Assembly: GCF_004798705.1 (NCBI RefSeq)
Contig: NZ_CP039290.1
Location: 1,426,001 to 1,490,000, forward strand
DNA length: 64,000 bases
Source of the DNA: Arthrobacter sp. PAMC25564
GTDB taxonomy: Bacteria; Actinomycetota; Actinomycetes; Actinomycetales; Micrococcaceae
Reading direction: 5' to 3'
Notes under the pieces: generated by a model
The model's database searches: none
The model's input: the letters and a program-made list of their open reading frames with translations, nothing else
What the model was told of the DNA's origin: nothing
Position numbers and translations under genes: made by a program
Shown: positions 1-9,404 of the stretch, piece by piece
Position numbering within the stretch: the stretch's first letter is position 1
How the letters are laid out: each line of letters begins with the position of its first letter

Positions 1-2
1 TT

Positions 3-1394
3 GTCACGCCGGCCGGCACCCGAATGCTGGACATCGTCAATCCCACGAACGGTGACGTGGTGGCGAAGTCACCCGTCTCGGTGCTGGCCGACGTCGACGC
101 CGCCATGGCCGCCGCCAAGGACGCCTTCAGGAGCTGGAAGCACACGACGCCGGGGCAGCGGCAGCTGATGCTGCTCAAGCTCGCCGACGCCGTCGAGGCG
201 CACAGCGAGGAGCTCGTCGAGGCGCAGCACCGCAACACCGGCCAGGTCCGCTCGCTGATCGCCTCCGAGGAAGTCGCCGCCGGGGCCGACCAGCTGCGTT
301 TCTTCGCCGGGGCCGCCCGCATCATGGAGGGCAAGTCCGCCGGCGAGTACTTCGAAGGCCACACCTCCTACGTGCGGCGCGAACCGATCGGCGTCGTCGC
401 CCAGGTCGCGCCGTGGAACTACCCCTTCCTGATGGCGATCTGGAAGATCGGCCCCGCGCTCGCCGCCGGCAACACCGTGGTGCTCAAGCCTTCGGATACC
501 ACCCCGGAATCCACCCTCGTCCTGGCCCGCCTCGCCGGGGAGATCTTCCCGGCCGGCGTGCTGAACGTCGTGCTCGGCACCGGCGAGACCGGCGCCCTGA
601 TGGTGGAACACAAGGTCCCCGGCCTGGTCTCCATCACCGGCTCCGTCCGGGCCGGCATCGCCGTCGCCTCGGGAGCGGCGAAGGGCCTCAAGCGCGCCCA
701 CCTGGAGCTCGGCGGCAAGGCCCCGGCGGTCGTTTTTGCCGACGCCGACATCAAGAAGAGCGCAGCGGCCATCGCCGAATTCGCCTTCTTCAACGCCGGC
801 CAGGACTGCACCGCCATCGCCCGTGTGCTGGTCCAGGACTCCGCCTACGACGATCTCGTGGCGGCCCTCGTGGAACACACCAAGACCCTCCGCACCGGCT
901 CGCAGAATGACGAGGACAACTATTTCGGCCCGCTGAACAACGTCAACCACTTCAACACGGTCAAGGCCCTGGTGGAGTCCCTCCCGGAGAACTGCAGGAT
1001 CGAGACCGGCGGCCACCAGGCCGGCGACAAGGGCTTCTTCTTCGAGCCCACGATCGTCACCGGAGCCAAACAGAGCGACGACATCGTGCAGAAGGAAGCC
1101 TTCGGCCCGGTCATCACGGTGCAGAAGTTCAGCACCGAGGAAGAGGCAGTGGAGATGGCGAACGACGTCGACTACGCCCTCGCCTCCAGCGTCTGGACCT
1201 CCAACCACGGCACCGCCATGCGCCTGAGCCGCGACCTGGACTTCGGGGCCGTCTGGATCAACACCCACATCCTGCTCACCGCCGAAATGCCGCACGGAGG
1301 CTTCAAACAGTCCGGCTACGGCAAGGACCTGTCCATGTACGGCGTCGAGGACTACACCCGCATCAAGCACGTTATGAGTGCGCTGGACGCCTGA
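3..1394 (+). CDS. Aldehyde dehydrogenase, gamma-aminobutyraldehyde dehydrogenase-like (5' truncated by window)
   Basis: NAD(P)-dependent oxidation of an aldehyde, probably 4-aminobutyraldehyde, to the acid. The reading frame is open from base 3 and reads VTPAGTR before the first ATG at 24. In this family such residues precede MLDIVNPTNG, so the true start lies left of the window and the ATG at 24 is internal. Seen directly: the cofactor-domain WNYPF motif, the ELGGK segment with the general-base Glu, and the catalytic Cys in GQDCTA. gabT follows 80 nt downstream on the same strand, which fits conversion of putrescine-derived aldehyde to GABA and then succinate semialdehyde. A succinate-semialdehyde or betaine-aldehyde role cannot be excluded from sequence alone. 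Confidence 0.85.
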   Translation, partial: VTPAGTRMLDIVNPTNGDVVAKSPVSVLADVDAAMAAAKDAFRSWKHTTPGQRQLMLLKLADAVEAHSEELVEAQHRNTGQVRSLIASEEVAAGADQLRFFAGAARIMEGKSAGEYFEGHTSYVRREPIGVVAQVAPWNYPFLMAIWKIGPALAAGNTVVLKPSDTTPESTLVLARLAGEIFPAGVLNVVLGTGETGALMVEHKVPGLVSITGSVRAGIAVASGAAKGLKRAHLELGGKAPAVVFADADIKKSAAAIAEFAFFNAGQDCTAIARVLVQDSAYDDLVAALVEHTKTLRTGSQNDEDNYFGPLNNVNHFNTVKALVESLPENCRIETGGHQAGDKGFFFEPTIVTGAKQSDDIVQKEAFGPVITVQKFSTEEEAVEMANDVDYALASSVWTSNHGTAMRLSRDLDFGAVWINTHILLTAEMPHGGFKQSGYGKDLSMYGVEDYTRIKHVMSALDA

Positions 1395-1474
1395 CGCAGA
1401 TGCATGGCGCTGCCGCATAACGCTGCCGCCTGACCTGGCTTCGCCGTCCACTTCACGCTTAGAAAGGCTTTCCC

Positions 1475-2830
1475 ATGACCACCACCGCAAATGACATCGT
1501 TTACCGGCTTGAGCAGAAGCGCCGGGTCCAGGCCGACTTCCCGGGCCCCAAGTCCCTCGCCCTGACCGAACGCCGCAAGGCCGTGGTCGCCTCCGGCGTT
1601 GCCTCCAGCGTCCCGGTGTTCGTCGCCGACGCCGACGGCGGCATCATCCAGGACGTCGACGGCAACTCCTTCATCGACCTCGGCTCAGGCATCGCCGTGA
1701 CGAGCGTCGGCGCCTCAGACCCGGCCGTCGTCGGCGCCGTGAAGGAAGCCGTGGAGCACTTCACGCACACCTGCTTCATGGTCACGCCCTACGAAGGCTA
1801 CGTCGCCGTCGCCGAGCAGCTGAACCGCCTCACCCCGGGTGACCACGAGAAGCGCACGGTGCTCTTCAACTCCGGCGCCGAGGCGGTGGAAAATGCCGTC
1901 AAGGTGGCACGCCTGGCCACCGGCCGCGACGCCGTCGTCGCCTTTGACCACGCCTACCACGGCCGCACCAACCTGACCATGGCGCTGACCGCCAAGGCGA
2001 TGCCATACAAGACCAATTTCGGCCCGTTCGCGCCCGAGGTCTACCGCATGCCGATGAGCTACCCCTTCCGTGAGGAAAACCCGCAGATCACCGGTGCCGA
2101 GGCCGCCAGCCGTGCCATCAGCATGATCGAAAAGCAGATCGGCGGCGATCAGGTTGCCGCGATCATCATCGAACCGATCCAGGGCGAGGGCGGCTTCATC
2201 GTCCCGGCCCAGGGCTTCCTGCCGGCGCTTGCCGCCTGGGCCAAGGACAAGGGCATCGTCTTCATCGCCGATGAAGTCCAGTCCGGGTTCTGCCGCACGG
2301 GTGAATGGTTCGCCGTGAACCACGAGGGCGTTGTCCCGGACATCATCACGATGGCCAAGGGGATCGCCGGCGGCATGCCGCTCTCCGCCATCACCGGCCG
2401 CGCCGAACTGCTCGACGCCGTCCACCCGGGCGGCCTCGGCGGCACCTACGGCGGCAACCCGGTTGCCTGTGCCGCGGCCCTGGCCGCCATCGGCTCGATG
2501 GAACAGTACGAGCTCAACGCCCGCGCCCGGCACCTCGGGGACATCGCCCTTGAGAAGCTGCGCGAACTCGCTGCCGACGCCCCCGAGGTGGGGGATGTCC
2601 GCGGCCGCGGTGCCATGCTCGCCATCGAACTGGTCAAGGCCGGCTCGAAGGAACCCAACCCCGAGCTGACCAAGGCCGTCGCCGCCGCCTGCCTCAAGGA
2701 GGGCGTCATCATCCTGACCTGCGGCACCTACGGCAATGTCATCCGGCTGCTGCCGCCGCTGGTGATCAGCGACGAGCTGCTGCTGGATGGCCTCGAGGTC
2801 CTCGCCGCGGCCGTCAAGGCCAACGCCTGA
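1475..2830 (+). CDS. gabT: 4-aminobutyrate aminotransferase (class III PLP enzyme)
   Basis: Transfers the amino group of GABA to 2-oxoglutarate, giving succinate semialdehyde and glutamate. The 451-residue length is normal for GabT. Class III aminotransferase hallmarks are visible: NSGAEAVENA near residue 130, HAYHGRT, the Asp of FIADEVQSG, and the PLP lysine in ITMAKGIAGG. An AGAAAGG ribosome site lies 7 nt before the ATG. It is co-directional with the aldehyde dehydrogenase just upstream, so the two probably form a GABA/putrescine degradation unit. It ends 4 nt before the convergent lipoprotein gene. Confidence 0.93.
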   Translation: MTTTANDIVYRLEQKRRVQADFPGPKSLALTERRKAVVASGVASSVPVFVADADGGIIQDVDGNSFIDLGSGIAVTSVGASDPAVVGAVKEAVEHFTHTCFMVTPYEGYVAVAEQLNRLTPGDHEKRTVLFNSGAEAVENAVKVARLATGRDAVVAFDHAYHGRTNLTMALTAKAMPYKTNFGPFAPEVYRMPMSYPFREENPQITGAEAASRAISMIEKQIGGDQVAAIIIEPIQGEGGFIVPAQGFLPALAAWAKDKGIVFIADEVQSGFCRTGEWFAVNHEGVVPDIITMAKGIAGGMPLSAITGRAELLDAVHPGGLGGTYGGNPVACAAALAAIGSMEQYELNARARHLGDIALEKLRELAADAPEVGDVRGRGAMLAIELVKAGSKEPNPELTKAVAAACLKEGVIILTCGTYGNVIRLLPPLVISDELLLDGLEVLAAAVKANA

Positions 2831-2834
2831 GGGC

Positions 2835-3653
2835 CTACTTCCACGCTGTGCTGTCGAGCTGGACCGCGACGACGTACAGGTGCTGGCCCTGCTCGATCTT
2901 CTCGACCTCGTACACGCGCACCTTCGTCTGCGGAACGCTGCCCATCGGACGGCCGACGCCGATCCCGAAGGTGAGCACACCCTCGAAGTCGCCGGCCGGG
3001 GCGTAGCCCGTGAGGGCCGGGTAGCCGATCGACGCCGCGGGCGAGCTCTTGATGGAGCTTGCCATGCCGTCGGCCGTGTGGGCCTGGGCGCCGTGGAACG
3101 CCACTTTCAGGATGCTTCCGCTGCCGGGCAGCGGAACGGGCAGCCCGCTGCCGTCGGCGAGAAGTTCGGGGACGAACTCGACGTCGTAGCTGGGGAAGCC
3201 GCCGACGAACCGGAAGCTGAGCTGGTCATAGGGTGGGCTGTCGGAGGGGTGCCGGCCCGCCCCGATGGTGTAGAGCGCCGGCAGGGGAGTGGACGGCGGG
3301 GGAGCGATCGGCACCGGGTTCTGGTGCGCCGTCCGGAACGGTGTGCCCTGCCCCGGCCAGGACCAGTCGTGGGTGATCGTGGAGGAAATCACCGTGTCGC
3401 CTGACAGCGGGGGTGCCGTCTCGTCCGAATCCGCGGGCACCGTGGCAGCCGGCGTTGCAGACGACGTGGACGTTGCCGAAGCGGAGCCCGGAGCCGTGGC
3501 CTGGCTGCTCGAACCGGGCTGCGGGGTGGATGGAATGCAGCCCGTGAGGAGCAGCGCCGTGAGCAACCCCAACCCGGTGGTCCGTGTCCCGATGCTCCGG
3601 CAGGCGTTGCGGCCGGTTTTTTGGCTGGTTTTTTGGCTGGTGACCGCGCCCAT
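2835..3653 (-). CDS. Lipoprotein with AMIN-like domain
   Basis: Predicted exported lipoprotein of 272 residues. The start at 3653 is chosen over an upstream ATG at 3719 because it has a GAGGGGAGC ribosome site. The N-terminus has basic residues, a hydrophobic stretch and the lipobox LLTGC, so it should be diacylated and anchored outside the membrane. A Ser/Thr/Ala/Pro-rich linker follows. The C-terminal ~150 residues (motifs FVGGFPSYDVEFV, LPGSGSILKV, GDFEGVLTFGIG) resemble the AMIN-like domain of actinobacterial lipoproteins, of unknown ligand. A tandem 12-bp repeat near the start codes SQKT twice. The family match is from pattern memory, not a search. Confidence 0.75.
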   Translation of the reverse strand: MGAVTSQKTSQKTGRNACRSIGTRTTGLGLLTALLLTGCIPSTPQPGSSSQATAPGSASATSTSSATPAATVPADSDETAPPLSGDTVISSTITHDWSWPGQGTPFRTAHQNPVPIAPPPSTPLPALYTIGAGRHPSDSPPYDQLSFRFVGGFPSYDVEFVPELLADGSGLPVPLPGSGSILKVAFHGAQAHTADGMASSIKSSPAASIGYPALTGYAPAGDFEGVLTFGIGVGRPMGSVPQTKVRVYEVEKIEQGQHLYVVAVQLDSTAWK

Positions 3654-3743
3654 GATGAGCTCCCCTCGACGGTCCCAGCCTAAACGGGGAAGACTGCCCA
3701 GCTCAGGGCCAAAAGTCACGAACTATTCAAGGCCGCGCTGGGT

Positions 3744-3749
3744 TAGAGT
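3744..3749 (+). promoter_or_regulatory. Probable -10 element for the universal stress protein gene
   Basis: TAGAGT, about 90 nt before the start codon at 3843. This would give a leader of roughly 85 nt ending in an AGAGGTTCGTAG ribosome region. Confidence 0.35.
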
Positions 3750-3842
3750 CTTCCTACCACTGCAGGAACGCAGACCGGCCGTCGTCGCCCGGAACCTCCG
3801 GAGCAACGCCGGGATCTGCCCAGACCCATAAGAGGTTCGTAG

Positions 3843-4730
3843 ATGCGATACGTAGTTGGCTACACAACGAACGAGTGCGGCGCCGACGCGGTCGCACTGG
3901 CGTCCGCCTTGGCCCGCGCCCAGCACGCACACCTTGACCTGGTCTACGTGGTGGACCGTCACGCGCCCTACGTTGCTTTGAACCCGGTGGCTTCGGATCA
4001 GGAGGCAAGACCCCTGAGCGCCGCGGAGCAGGAACTGCTCAGCGCCGAACGGCAAGGCCTTGCCCTCGTGCCCAAGGACGTCGAGGCACGATTCCACGTC
4101 CGCCACGCAGACTCGCACGCGGGCGGGCTGATCGACGCGGCAATGGACTACCAGGCCGGACTGATCGTGGTTGGCGCCGCCAGCAACGGACTGTTCAAGC
4201 GGCACACCGTGGGCAGCGTGGCCACCGCCCTGCTGCACGCCGCCCCGGCCCCGGTTGCCCTTGCCCCGCGCGGTTACCGGCGCACGGAGCCGATCACACG
4301 CCTGACCCTCGCCGTGGGCCAACGCGTAGGCGCCGACGCGGCCATCGACGCGGCCATCGACGCCGCCAAACGCCAGGGCGTGCCGCTGCGGCTCGTCTCC
4401 CTCGTGGAACTGGATGCCGAAGGGGACGGCGGAGAGGCGGTCAACGCCGCCCACATCCACGCCAACACCGTGCTGACCGCCGCCGCCCACCGGCTCCCGG
4501 CGGGGCACAAGGTCAGTGTTGAAGTCGCGCACGGCCGGACCTTCGAGGAAGCGATCGACGACCTCGAATGGGATGAGGGGGAGATCATGATCGTGGGCTC
4601 GTCCCGCCTGGCCGAGAAGAACAAGCTGTTCATCGGCAGCACCGCCAACAAGATGCTCCGTGCCCTTCCCGTTCCCATGGTCGTGGTCCCGCGTGACTAC
4701 GAGCCCCTGGATACCTATCCGGCGGACTGA
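3843..4730 (+). CDS. Tandem universal stress protein
   Basis: A 295-residue protein made of two Usp domains, about residues 1-140 and 150-292. Each ends with the nucleotide-binding pattern G-x2-G-x9-G-S/T: GAASNGLFKRHTVGS in the first half and GSSRLAEKNKLFIGS in the second, each followed by a PVxxxPR strand. ATP binding is therefore plausible for both halves. Tandem Usp proteins are soluble and associated with stasis, hypoxia and redox stress; the exact role here is unknown. An AGAGG ribosome site precedes the ATG. The gene is flanked by convergent or divergent neighbours and is probably monocistronic. Confidence 0.9.
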   Translation: MRYVVGYTTNECGADAVALASALARAQHAHLDLVYVVDRHAPYVALNPVASDQEARPLSAAEQELLSAERQGLALVPKDVEARFHVRHADSHAGGLIDAAMDYQAGLIVVGAASNGLFKRHTVGSVATALLHAAPAPVALAPRGYRRTEPITRLTLAVGQRVGADAAIDAAIDAAKRQGVPLRLVSLVELDAEGDGGEAVNAAHIHANTVLTAAAHRLPAGHKVSVEVAHGRTFEEAIDDLEWDEGEIMIVGSSRLAEKNKLFIGSTANKMLRALPVPMVVVPRDYEPLDTYPAD

Positions 4731-4764
4731 CGCCGGCCGGACCGGCGCCGGAGCAGGGACGATC

Positions 4765-6297
4765 TCAAGCAGCGCTGCTGCGGTGCAGGGCCAGCAGATC
4801 CGTCATGGCCGGTACCGGCAGCGGCCGGCTGAAGTAATACCCCTGGGCAAAATCGCAGTCCAACTGCCGCAGCTTCTCGGCCTGCTCGCGTCGTTCGATT
4901 CCCTCCGCCACGGCGCCAAGCCCGGCCGAATGGATCAGCTGCAGGATTGCCGCGACGAATTGTTCCTGCTGGCCGTCGGTCGCCAGGTCGTCAATGAGTG
5001 ACTTGTCGATCTTCGCCTGGCTGGCCGGAAGGCCGCGCAGATAGCTGATGGAGGAGTAGCCGGTACCGAAGTCGTCGATGTCAATCGGCACCCCCAATTC
5101 CTTGAGCGAGCCCATGGTGGCGGCGACTTCCGGGCCGCCCCTCATGATTGCCGTCTCGGTGATCTCGATCGTGATCTGGCGCGGCGCCACCCGATGCTGC
5201 AGCAGCAGCCCTTGAATGTACGGGGCCAGATCGAGATGGTGCAGGTCGGCCGGGGCGAGATTGACGTGCGTGCTGAAGTCCTGGGGAAGCCCGGGGGCGC
5301 CCATCCACCGGCCCGTCTGGGCGATGGCGTTCCGGAGTACCCAGTGGCCGATTTCCACGGTGAGGCCGCCCTCGTCGGCGGCGGCCAGGAACACATCCGG
5401 GGACAGCAGCCCCAACGACGGGTGGCGCCAGCGGATCAGGGCCTCGGCCCCGGCGATCCGGCCCGTGCGCAGGTCCGCGATCGGCTGGTATTCCAGTTCG
5501 AGCTGGTCGGAGGCCAGCGCCGTCCTGAGTTCTGCCACCAGATGGACCCGCTGTTTGGCAGCCTCGTGCATGGCGCTGGAAAAGACCAGGATGTTGTCCC
5601 GGCCGCGCTTCTTTGCCTCGTGCATGGCAATGTGGGCGTCCCGGAGGAGTTCATCGCCACGAAGGCCAGGTTCCCCGTACCGTACACCGCCTGCAGCCGT
5701 GACGGACAGGGCGATGCCGCCGGCAAGGATCCTGTCCTTCAGCGCTTCGCTCAGCCGGGACGCGAGGTGCAGTACGGCATCCGGCTCCTGGTCCACCACC
5801 AGGACGGCGAACTCGTCGCCGCTTAGCCGGGCGATGACATGCTGCGCTCCCGCTGCCGTCTTCAGCCGCAGGGCCGCCTCGCGCAGGACGGCGTCGCCGG
5901 CCGCGTAGCCCAGGCTGTCGTTGACCAAACGGAAGGAATCCAGGTCCAGGAGAATGAGCGCGGGCTGCCTGCCTGCGTCGGCCGAGGCCACGGCGTCGAA
6001 CACTTTTTCGCGCAGCAGCGAGCGGCTGGCCAGGCCGGTCAGTTCGTCGGTGTCGATGACCCGCCGGAGTTCCGCTTTGGCCGCCTCCAGCAGCGCGGTG
6101 CGTTCGGCCACCCGTACTTCGAGGCTTTCGTACATGCTTTGGAGTTCTTCGGCGAGCAGGTTGATTCCGGTGCTGACGGCGTCGATGCCATCCCTGGCCG
6201 GGGACAGCTGCAAACGGTGGGAGAGATCGCCGGAGGAGAGAATGACAATGCCGTCCACGAGTTCCTCGAGGCGGCGGTCATCGTCAGCCCCCGGCAT
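4765..6297 (-). CDS. GGDEF-EAL cyclic-di-GMP signalling protein
   Basis: A 510-residue soluble protein. Residues ~1-60 resemble a HAMP-like helix pair, followed by a coiled stretch, a GGDEF domain (~85-245) and an EAL domain (~260-500). The diguanylate cyclase signature reads SGDEF rather than GGDEF, and no RxxD inhibitory site lies at the usual distance before it. The EAL domain looks complete: GAEALIRW, VNLAP, EITET, DDFGTGYSS, KIDKS, AEGIE and AQGYYFSRPL are all present. I infer a functional c-di-GMP phosphodiesterase with a GGDEF half that may be weakly active or regulatory. No membrane segments are evident; the start could lie a few codons away. Confidence 0.88.
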   Translation of the reverse strand: MPGADDDRRLEELVDGIVILSSGDLSHRLQLSPARDGIDAVSTGINLLAEELQSMYESLEVRVAERTALLEAAKAELRRVIDTDELTGLASRSLLREKVFDAVASADAGRQPALILLDLDSFRLVNDSLGYAAGDAVLREAALRLKTAAGAQHVIARLSGDEFAVLVVDQEPDAVLHLASRLSEALKDRILAGGIALSVTAAGGVRYGEPGLRGDELLRDAHIAMHEAKKRGRDNILVFSSAMHEAAKQRVHLVAELRTALASDQLELEYQPIADLRTGRIAGAEALIRWRHPSLGLLSPDVFLAAADEGGLTVEIGHWVLRNAIAQTGRWMGAPGLPQDFSTHVNLAPADLHHLDLAPYIQGLLLQHRVAPRQITIEITETAIMRGGPEVAATMGSLKELGVPIDIDDFGTGYSSISYLRGLPASQAKIDKSLIDDLATDGQQEQFVAAILQLIHSAGLGAVAEGIERREQAEKLRQLDCDFAQGYYFSRPLPVPAMTDLLALHRSSAA

Positions 6298-6406
6298 CGC
6301 CCGCCGGCCCTCCCGCAGAGCTGACGTCCGTATCCGGCACCGGCATTCCTCGTTTCCGACTCAGGGTTCAACGATCACGTCATTATTCCACCGGCCGCCT
6401 GGCCGG

Positions 6407-7426
6407 TCAGGTTCCGGCGCCGGCCCGCGCCAGCTTCCGCATGACCGAATTCTTCCGCGCGGCGGCGAGCATGTCCACCGTCAGTAACAGGAGCGCCAGC
6501 CAGACGACGCCGAAGCCGATCCAGCGGTCTGTCGTCATGCTTTCCTTGAACACGGCCAGCGCCACAATGAACTGCAGTACAGGGGCGACGTACTGCAGCA
6601 GGCCGATCGTCGTCATCGGCAGCCGGCGCGCCGAGGCGCCAAAGAACAGCAGCGGCACGGCGGTGATGACGCCGGACGCCGCCAGCAGCCAGAAGTGCCC
6701 GGCGCCGTTGGCGCCCAGCGTGGCTGTTCCGCTGGCTCCGAGGAAGATCATGGTGGCCGCAGCCAGCGGTGCGAGCACGATCGTCTCGACCGAGAGGCTC
6801 GTGGCCGCGTCCGCGCGGGGGCCGACGCGCTTCTTGACGAAGCCGTACAGTCCGAAGCTCAGCGCGAGGGTCAGGGCAATCCAGGGGAGTTTGCCGTAGG
6901 AGACGGTCAGGACGCCCACGGCAATGAAACCGATTCCGACGGCGGCCCACTGCAGCGGCCGCAGCTTCTCCTTCAGGACGAAGACGCCCAGCAGCACCGA
7001 GACCAGCGGGTTGATGAAGTAGCCCAGCGAGGCTTCCACGGCCTGGCCGGTGGTCACGCCGTAGGTGTACGTCAGCCAGTTCACCGCGATCAATCCGGCC
7101 GCGACGGAGAGCGGGACGATCACCGTGCGGTTCCGGAACGCGGCGCCGAGCACCCGCCAGGAGCGGGTGATGGTGATCAGCAGGACGCAGAACAGCAGGG
7201 ACCAGACCACCCGGTTGGCCACAATCTCGACGGCGCCGGCCGGTGCCAGCACAAAGAAGTACAGCGGGAGCAGCCCCCACAGCCCGTAGGCCCCGATGCC
7301 GAACAGGATCCCCGCCGTCGTGTCCTTGTCAACGGCCTTGAGCGCAGCCGGGGGCCGGGACGAGGGACTTCCCGCGGTTACCGTGGGCGGCGGGGCGGGG
7401 GAGAGGGAACCATCGGGTTTACGCAC
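6407..7426 (-). CDS. rarD: RarD-type EamA permease
   Basis: About 339 residues with ten hydrophobic segments in two EamA repeats, starting at GILFGIGAYGLWGLLPLYF and matching the RarD group of the drug/metabolite transporter superfamily. The open frame runs far upstream through the oppositely oriented fprA gene, but that part is a shadow. I place the start at the GTG at 7426 (MRKPDGSLS), with an AGGGGTGG stretch upstream. This gives a ~40-residue polar N-terminal tail not found in E. coli RarD (296 aa). Substrate unknown. It is divergent from fprA with a ~130-bp shared promoter region. Confidence 0.82.
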   Translation of the reverse strand: MRKPDGSLSPAPPPTVTAGSPSSRPPAALKAVDKDTTAGILFGIGAYGLWGLLPLYFFVLAPAGAVEIVANRVVWSLLFCVLLITITRSWRVLGAAFRNRTVIVPLSVAAGLIAVNWLTYTYGVTTGQAVEASLGYFINPLVSVLLGVFVLKEKLRPLQWAAVGIGFIAVGVLTVSYGKLPWIALTLALSFGLYGFVKKRVGPRADAATSLSVETIVLAPLAAATMIFLGASGTATLGANGAGHFWLLAASGVITAVPLLFFGASARRLPMTTIGLLQYVAPVLQFIVALAVFKESMTTDRWIGFGVVWLALLLLTVDMLAAARKNSVMRKLARAGAGT

Positions 7427-7558
7427 AAGATCAATAACACCACCCCTGAGGCCACTATTCCTGCACCCATCTATGGCCCGGTATATGGCCCGGACATTTA
7501 CAATGGGACACTGTGCGCAACCTGTCCCGCGCATTTCCTCGTTCCAGAAGGGCTCCCG

Positions 7559-9016
7559 GTGTCCAACTCGGCCGAATCCACGTCCAGACGTCCCCTCCGT
7601 GTTGCGATTGTCGGCGCCGGACCGGCGGGCGTTTACGCCGCGGACATCCTGACCAAGTCCAGCGAGGTCAAGGACGGGGATTTCGAGGTCAGCATCGACC
7701 TCTTCGAGGCGTACCCGGCCCCGTACGGGCTGATCCGCTACGGCGTGGCCCCCGACCACCCCCGGATCAAGGGCATCGTGAACGCCCTGCACAAGGTCCT
7801 GGACCGCGGCGACATCCGCTTCCTGGGCAACGTCACCTACGGCAGGGACCTGAGCCTGCATGATTTCCGCGCCTTCTACGACGCCGTGATCTTCTCCACC
7901 GGTGCCATCAAGGACGCGGACCTGGACATTCCGGGGATCGGCCTCGAAGGATCCTTCGGCGGGGCTGACTTCGTCTCCTGGTATGACGGGCACCCTGACG
8001 TTGCGCGCGAGTGGCCGCTGGACGCCAAGGAAATCGCGGTGATCGGCAACGGCAATGTGGCACTGGACGTGGCCCGCATGCTGGTCAAGCACGCCGACGA
8101 GCTGCTCGTCACGGAAATTCCGGACAACGTCTACCGGGCGCTCAAGGATTCCCCGGTCACGGATGTGCACGTGTTCGGCCGCCGCGGCCCGGCCCAGGTG
8201 AAGTTCACCCCGCTGGAGCTGCGCGAACTGTCCCATGCCAGGGACGTGGACATCGTCCTGTACCCGGAGGACTTCGAGTTCGACGAGGCCTCGGACGAGG
8301 CGATCCGCAGCAACAACCAGATCAAGACCATGGTCAACACCCTCACCAACTGGCTCGTGGAGGAACACGCCGAGGCCGAGGAGCCGTCCTCCCGCCGGCT
8401 GCACCTGCACTTCCTGCACAGCCCCGTCGAGATTCACGACGCCGAGGGCAACACCGCCGGTTCCGGCAAGGTCGCCGGCATCAAGTTCGAGCGGATGCAA
8501 CTGGACGGCACCGGCAATGTCAAGGGCACGGGGGAGTTCCTGGACTACCCGGTGCAGGCCGTCTACCGGGCCATCGGCTACCACGGCTCACCGCTGGACG
8601 AGCTGGAATACGATGGCCGCCGCGGCGTCATCCCCAATGAGGGCGGCCGGGTGCTCGACGCCGAGGGCAAGCCGGTCCCCGGCATCTATGCCACGGGCTG
8701 GATCAAGCGCGGCCCGGTGGGGCTGATCGGCCACACCAAGGGTGATGCCCTGGAGACGATCGGCTTCCTGCTGGAGGACCGGCTGAGCCTCCCGCCGGCC
8801 GCGAATCCGGATCCGCAGGCGATCATCGGGCTGCTGGAGGAGCGCGGGATCGAGTACACCACCTGGGAAGGCTGGATCAAGCTCGATGCGCATGAGCTGG
8901 CCCTCGGCGAGGAATGGACGGCGCAGGACGACGCCAACGGCGTCGTGCGGGAACGCATCAAGGTGGTGCCCCGTGAGGACATGGTGGAGATCTCCCGGGA
9001 CTCATCCAAAGGCTAG
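7559..9016 (+). CDS. fprA: Ferredoxin/adrenodoxin-type NADP+ reductase
   Basis: A 485-residue FAD protein of the adrenodoxin-reductase/FprA family, passing electrons between NADPH and ferredoxins or P450 partners. The GTG at 7559 follows an AGAAGG ribosome site; the longer open frame upstream is antisense to rarD. The FAD-binding GAGPAG lies at residues 19-24, followed by the family stretch YGLIRYGVAPDHP. The NADP-binding GNGNVALDVAR is near residue 163, and FGRRGPAQVKFTPLELREL and the C-terminal GWIKRGPVGLIGHTKGDA, typical of this family, are present. Soluble. No ferredoxin gene is adjacent, so the partner is not given by context. Confidence 0.9.
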   Translation: MSNSAESTSRRPLRVAIVGAGPAGVYAADILTKSSEVKDGDFEVSIDLFEAYPAPYGLIRYGVAPDHPRIKGIVNALHKVLDRGDIRFLGNVTYGRDLSLHDFRAFYDAVIFSTGAIKDADLDIPGIGLEGSFGGADFVSWYDGHPDVAREWPLDAKEIAVIGNGNVALDVARMLVKHADELLVTEIPDNVYRALKDSPVTDVHVFGRRGPAQVKFTPLELRELSHARDVDIVLYPEDFEFDEASDEAIRSNNQIKTMVNTLTNWLVEEHAEAEEPSSRRLHLHFLHSPVEIHDAEGNTAGSGKVAGIKFERMQLDGTGNVKGTGEFLDYPVQAVYRAIGYHGSPLDELEYDGRRGVIPNEGGRVLDAEGKPVPGIYATGWIKRGPVGLIGHTKGDALETIGFLLEDRLSLPPAANPDPQAIIGLLEERGIEYTTWEGWIKLDAHELALGEEWTAQDDANGVVRERIKVVPREDMVEISRDSSKG

Positions 9017-9056
9017 GCCCGAGCCCATAGTCACTCAACGCCCCGTAGCCCCGCCC

Positions 9057-9247
9057 GGCGCCCTGAACGCCGTCATCGTGGAGTTGGACGGCAAGGCCCC
9101 GAAACCCGGGTCCCCGGACGGGGCCCCGTCCGGGGGAGAACCGTTCGCAGGCGTGCCGTTCCTCGTCAAGGACCTCGCGCTGGAGATCGACGGGACGCCG
9201 TTCTCCGAGGGTTCGCGCTGGCTCGCAGGCAACGTCTCCCGCCATGA
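9057..9247 (+). pseudogene. Amidase (AmiE/GatA-type) N-terminal remnant
   Basis: A ~64-codon fragment reads GALNAVIVELDG, then PFAGVPFLVKDLALEI, then GTPFSEGSRWLAG. These are the N-terminal region and first catalytic-lysine segment (VKDL) of amidase-signature enzymes. No start codon or N-terminal residues precede it, and after SRHD the similarity stops and the frame ends at 9284. The rest of the ~450-residue enzyme is absent. It lies directly behind fprA and merges with another gene remnant. Confidence 0.6.
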
Positions 9248-9404
9248 CCGTCCTGGATACCTGCCCCAGTGCCGAGGTCTTTGACCGGTTCAGCAGCAGC
9301 AGGCAGTTCCATGAACTCGTGGCGGAGGCCGGCCTGCCCGTCCGGAGATCCGGCCCGTCGGCGAGGTGCGGAGCTACGTCCTTCCTCCGGGCGTCGCGAC
9401 GTGA
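9247..9404 (+). pseudogene. Frameshifted C-terminal remnant of an unidentified gene
   Basis: From 9247 the frame reads VLDTCPSAEVFDRF, then SSSRQFHELVAEAGLP; a one-base shift then continues PEIRPVGEVRSYVLPPG and stops at 9404. The smooth continuation across the shift suggests one decayed coding sequence. I do not recognise the family. It begins exactly where the amidase fragment ends. Confidence 0.4.

Noticed and set aside
3610..3640. Tandem 12-bp repeat in the lipoprotein gene start
   Set aside because: Only two units, coding SQKT twice in a signal-peptide region; probably slippage with no regulatory meaning.
7427..8584. Minus-strand extension of rarD to 725 codons
   Set aside because: It lies antisense to fprA and has no recognisable domain; the permease itself starts near 7426.
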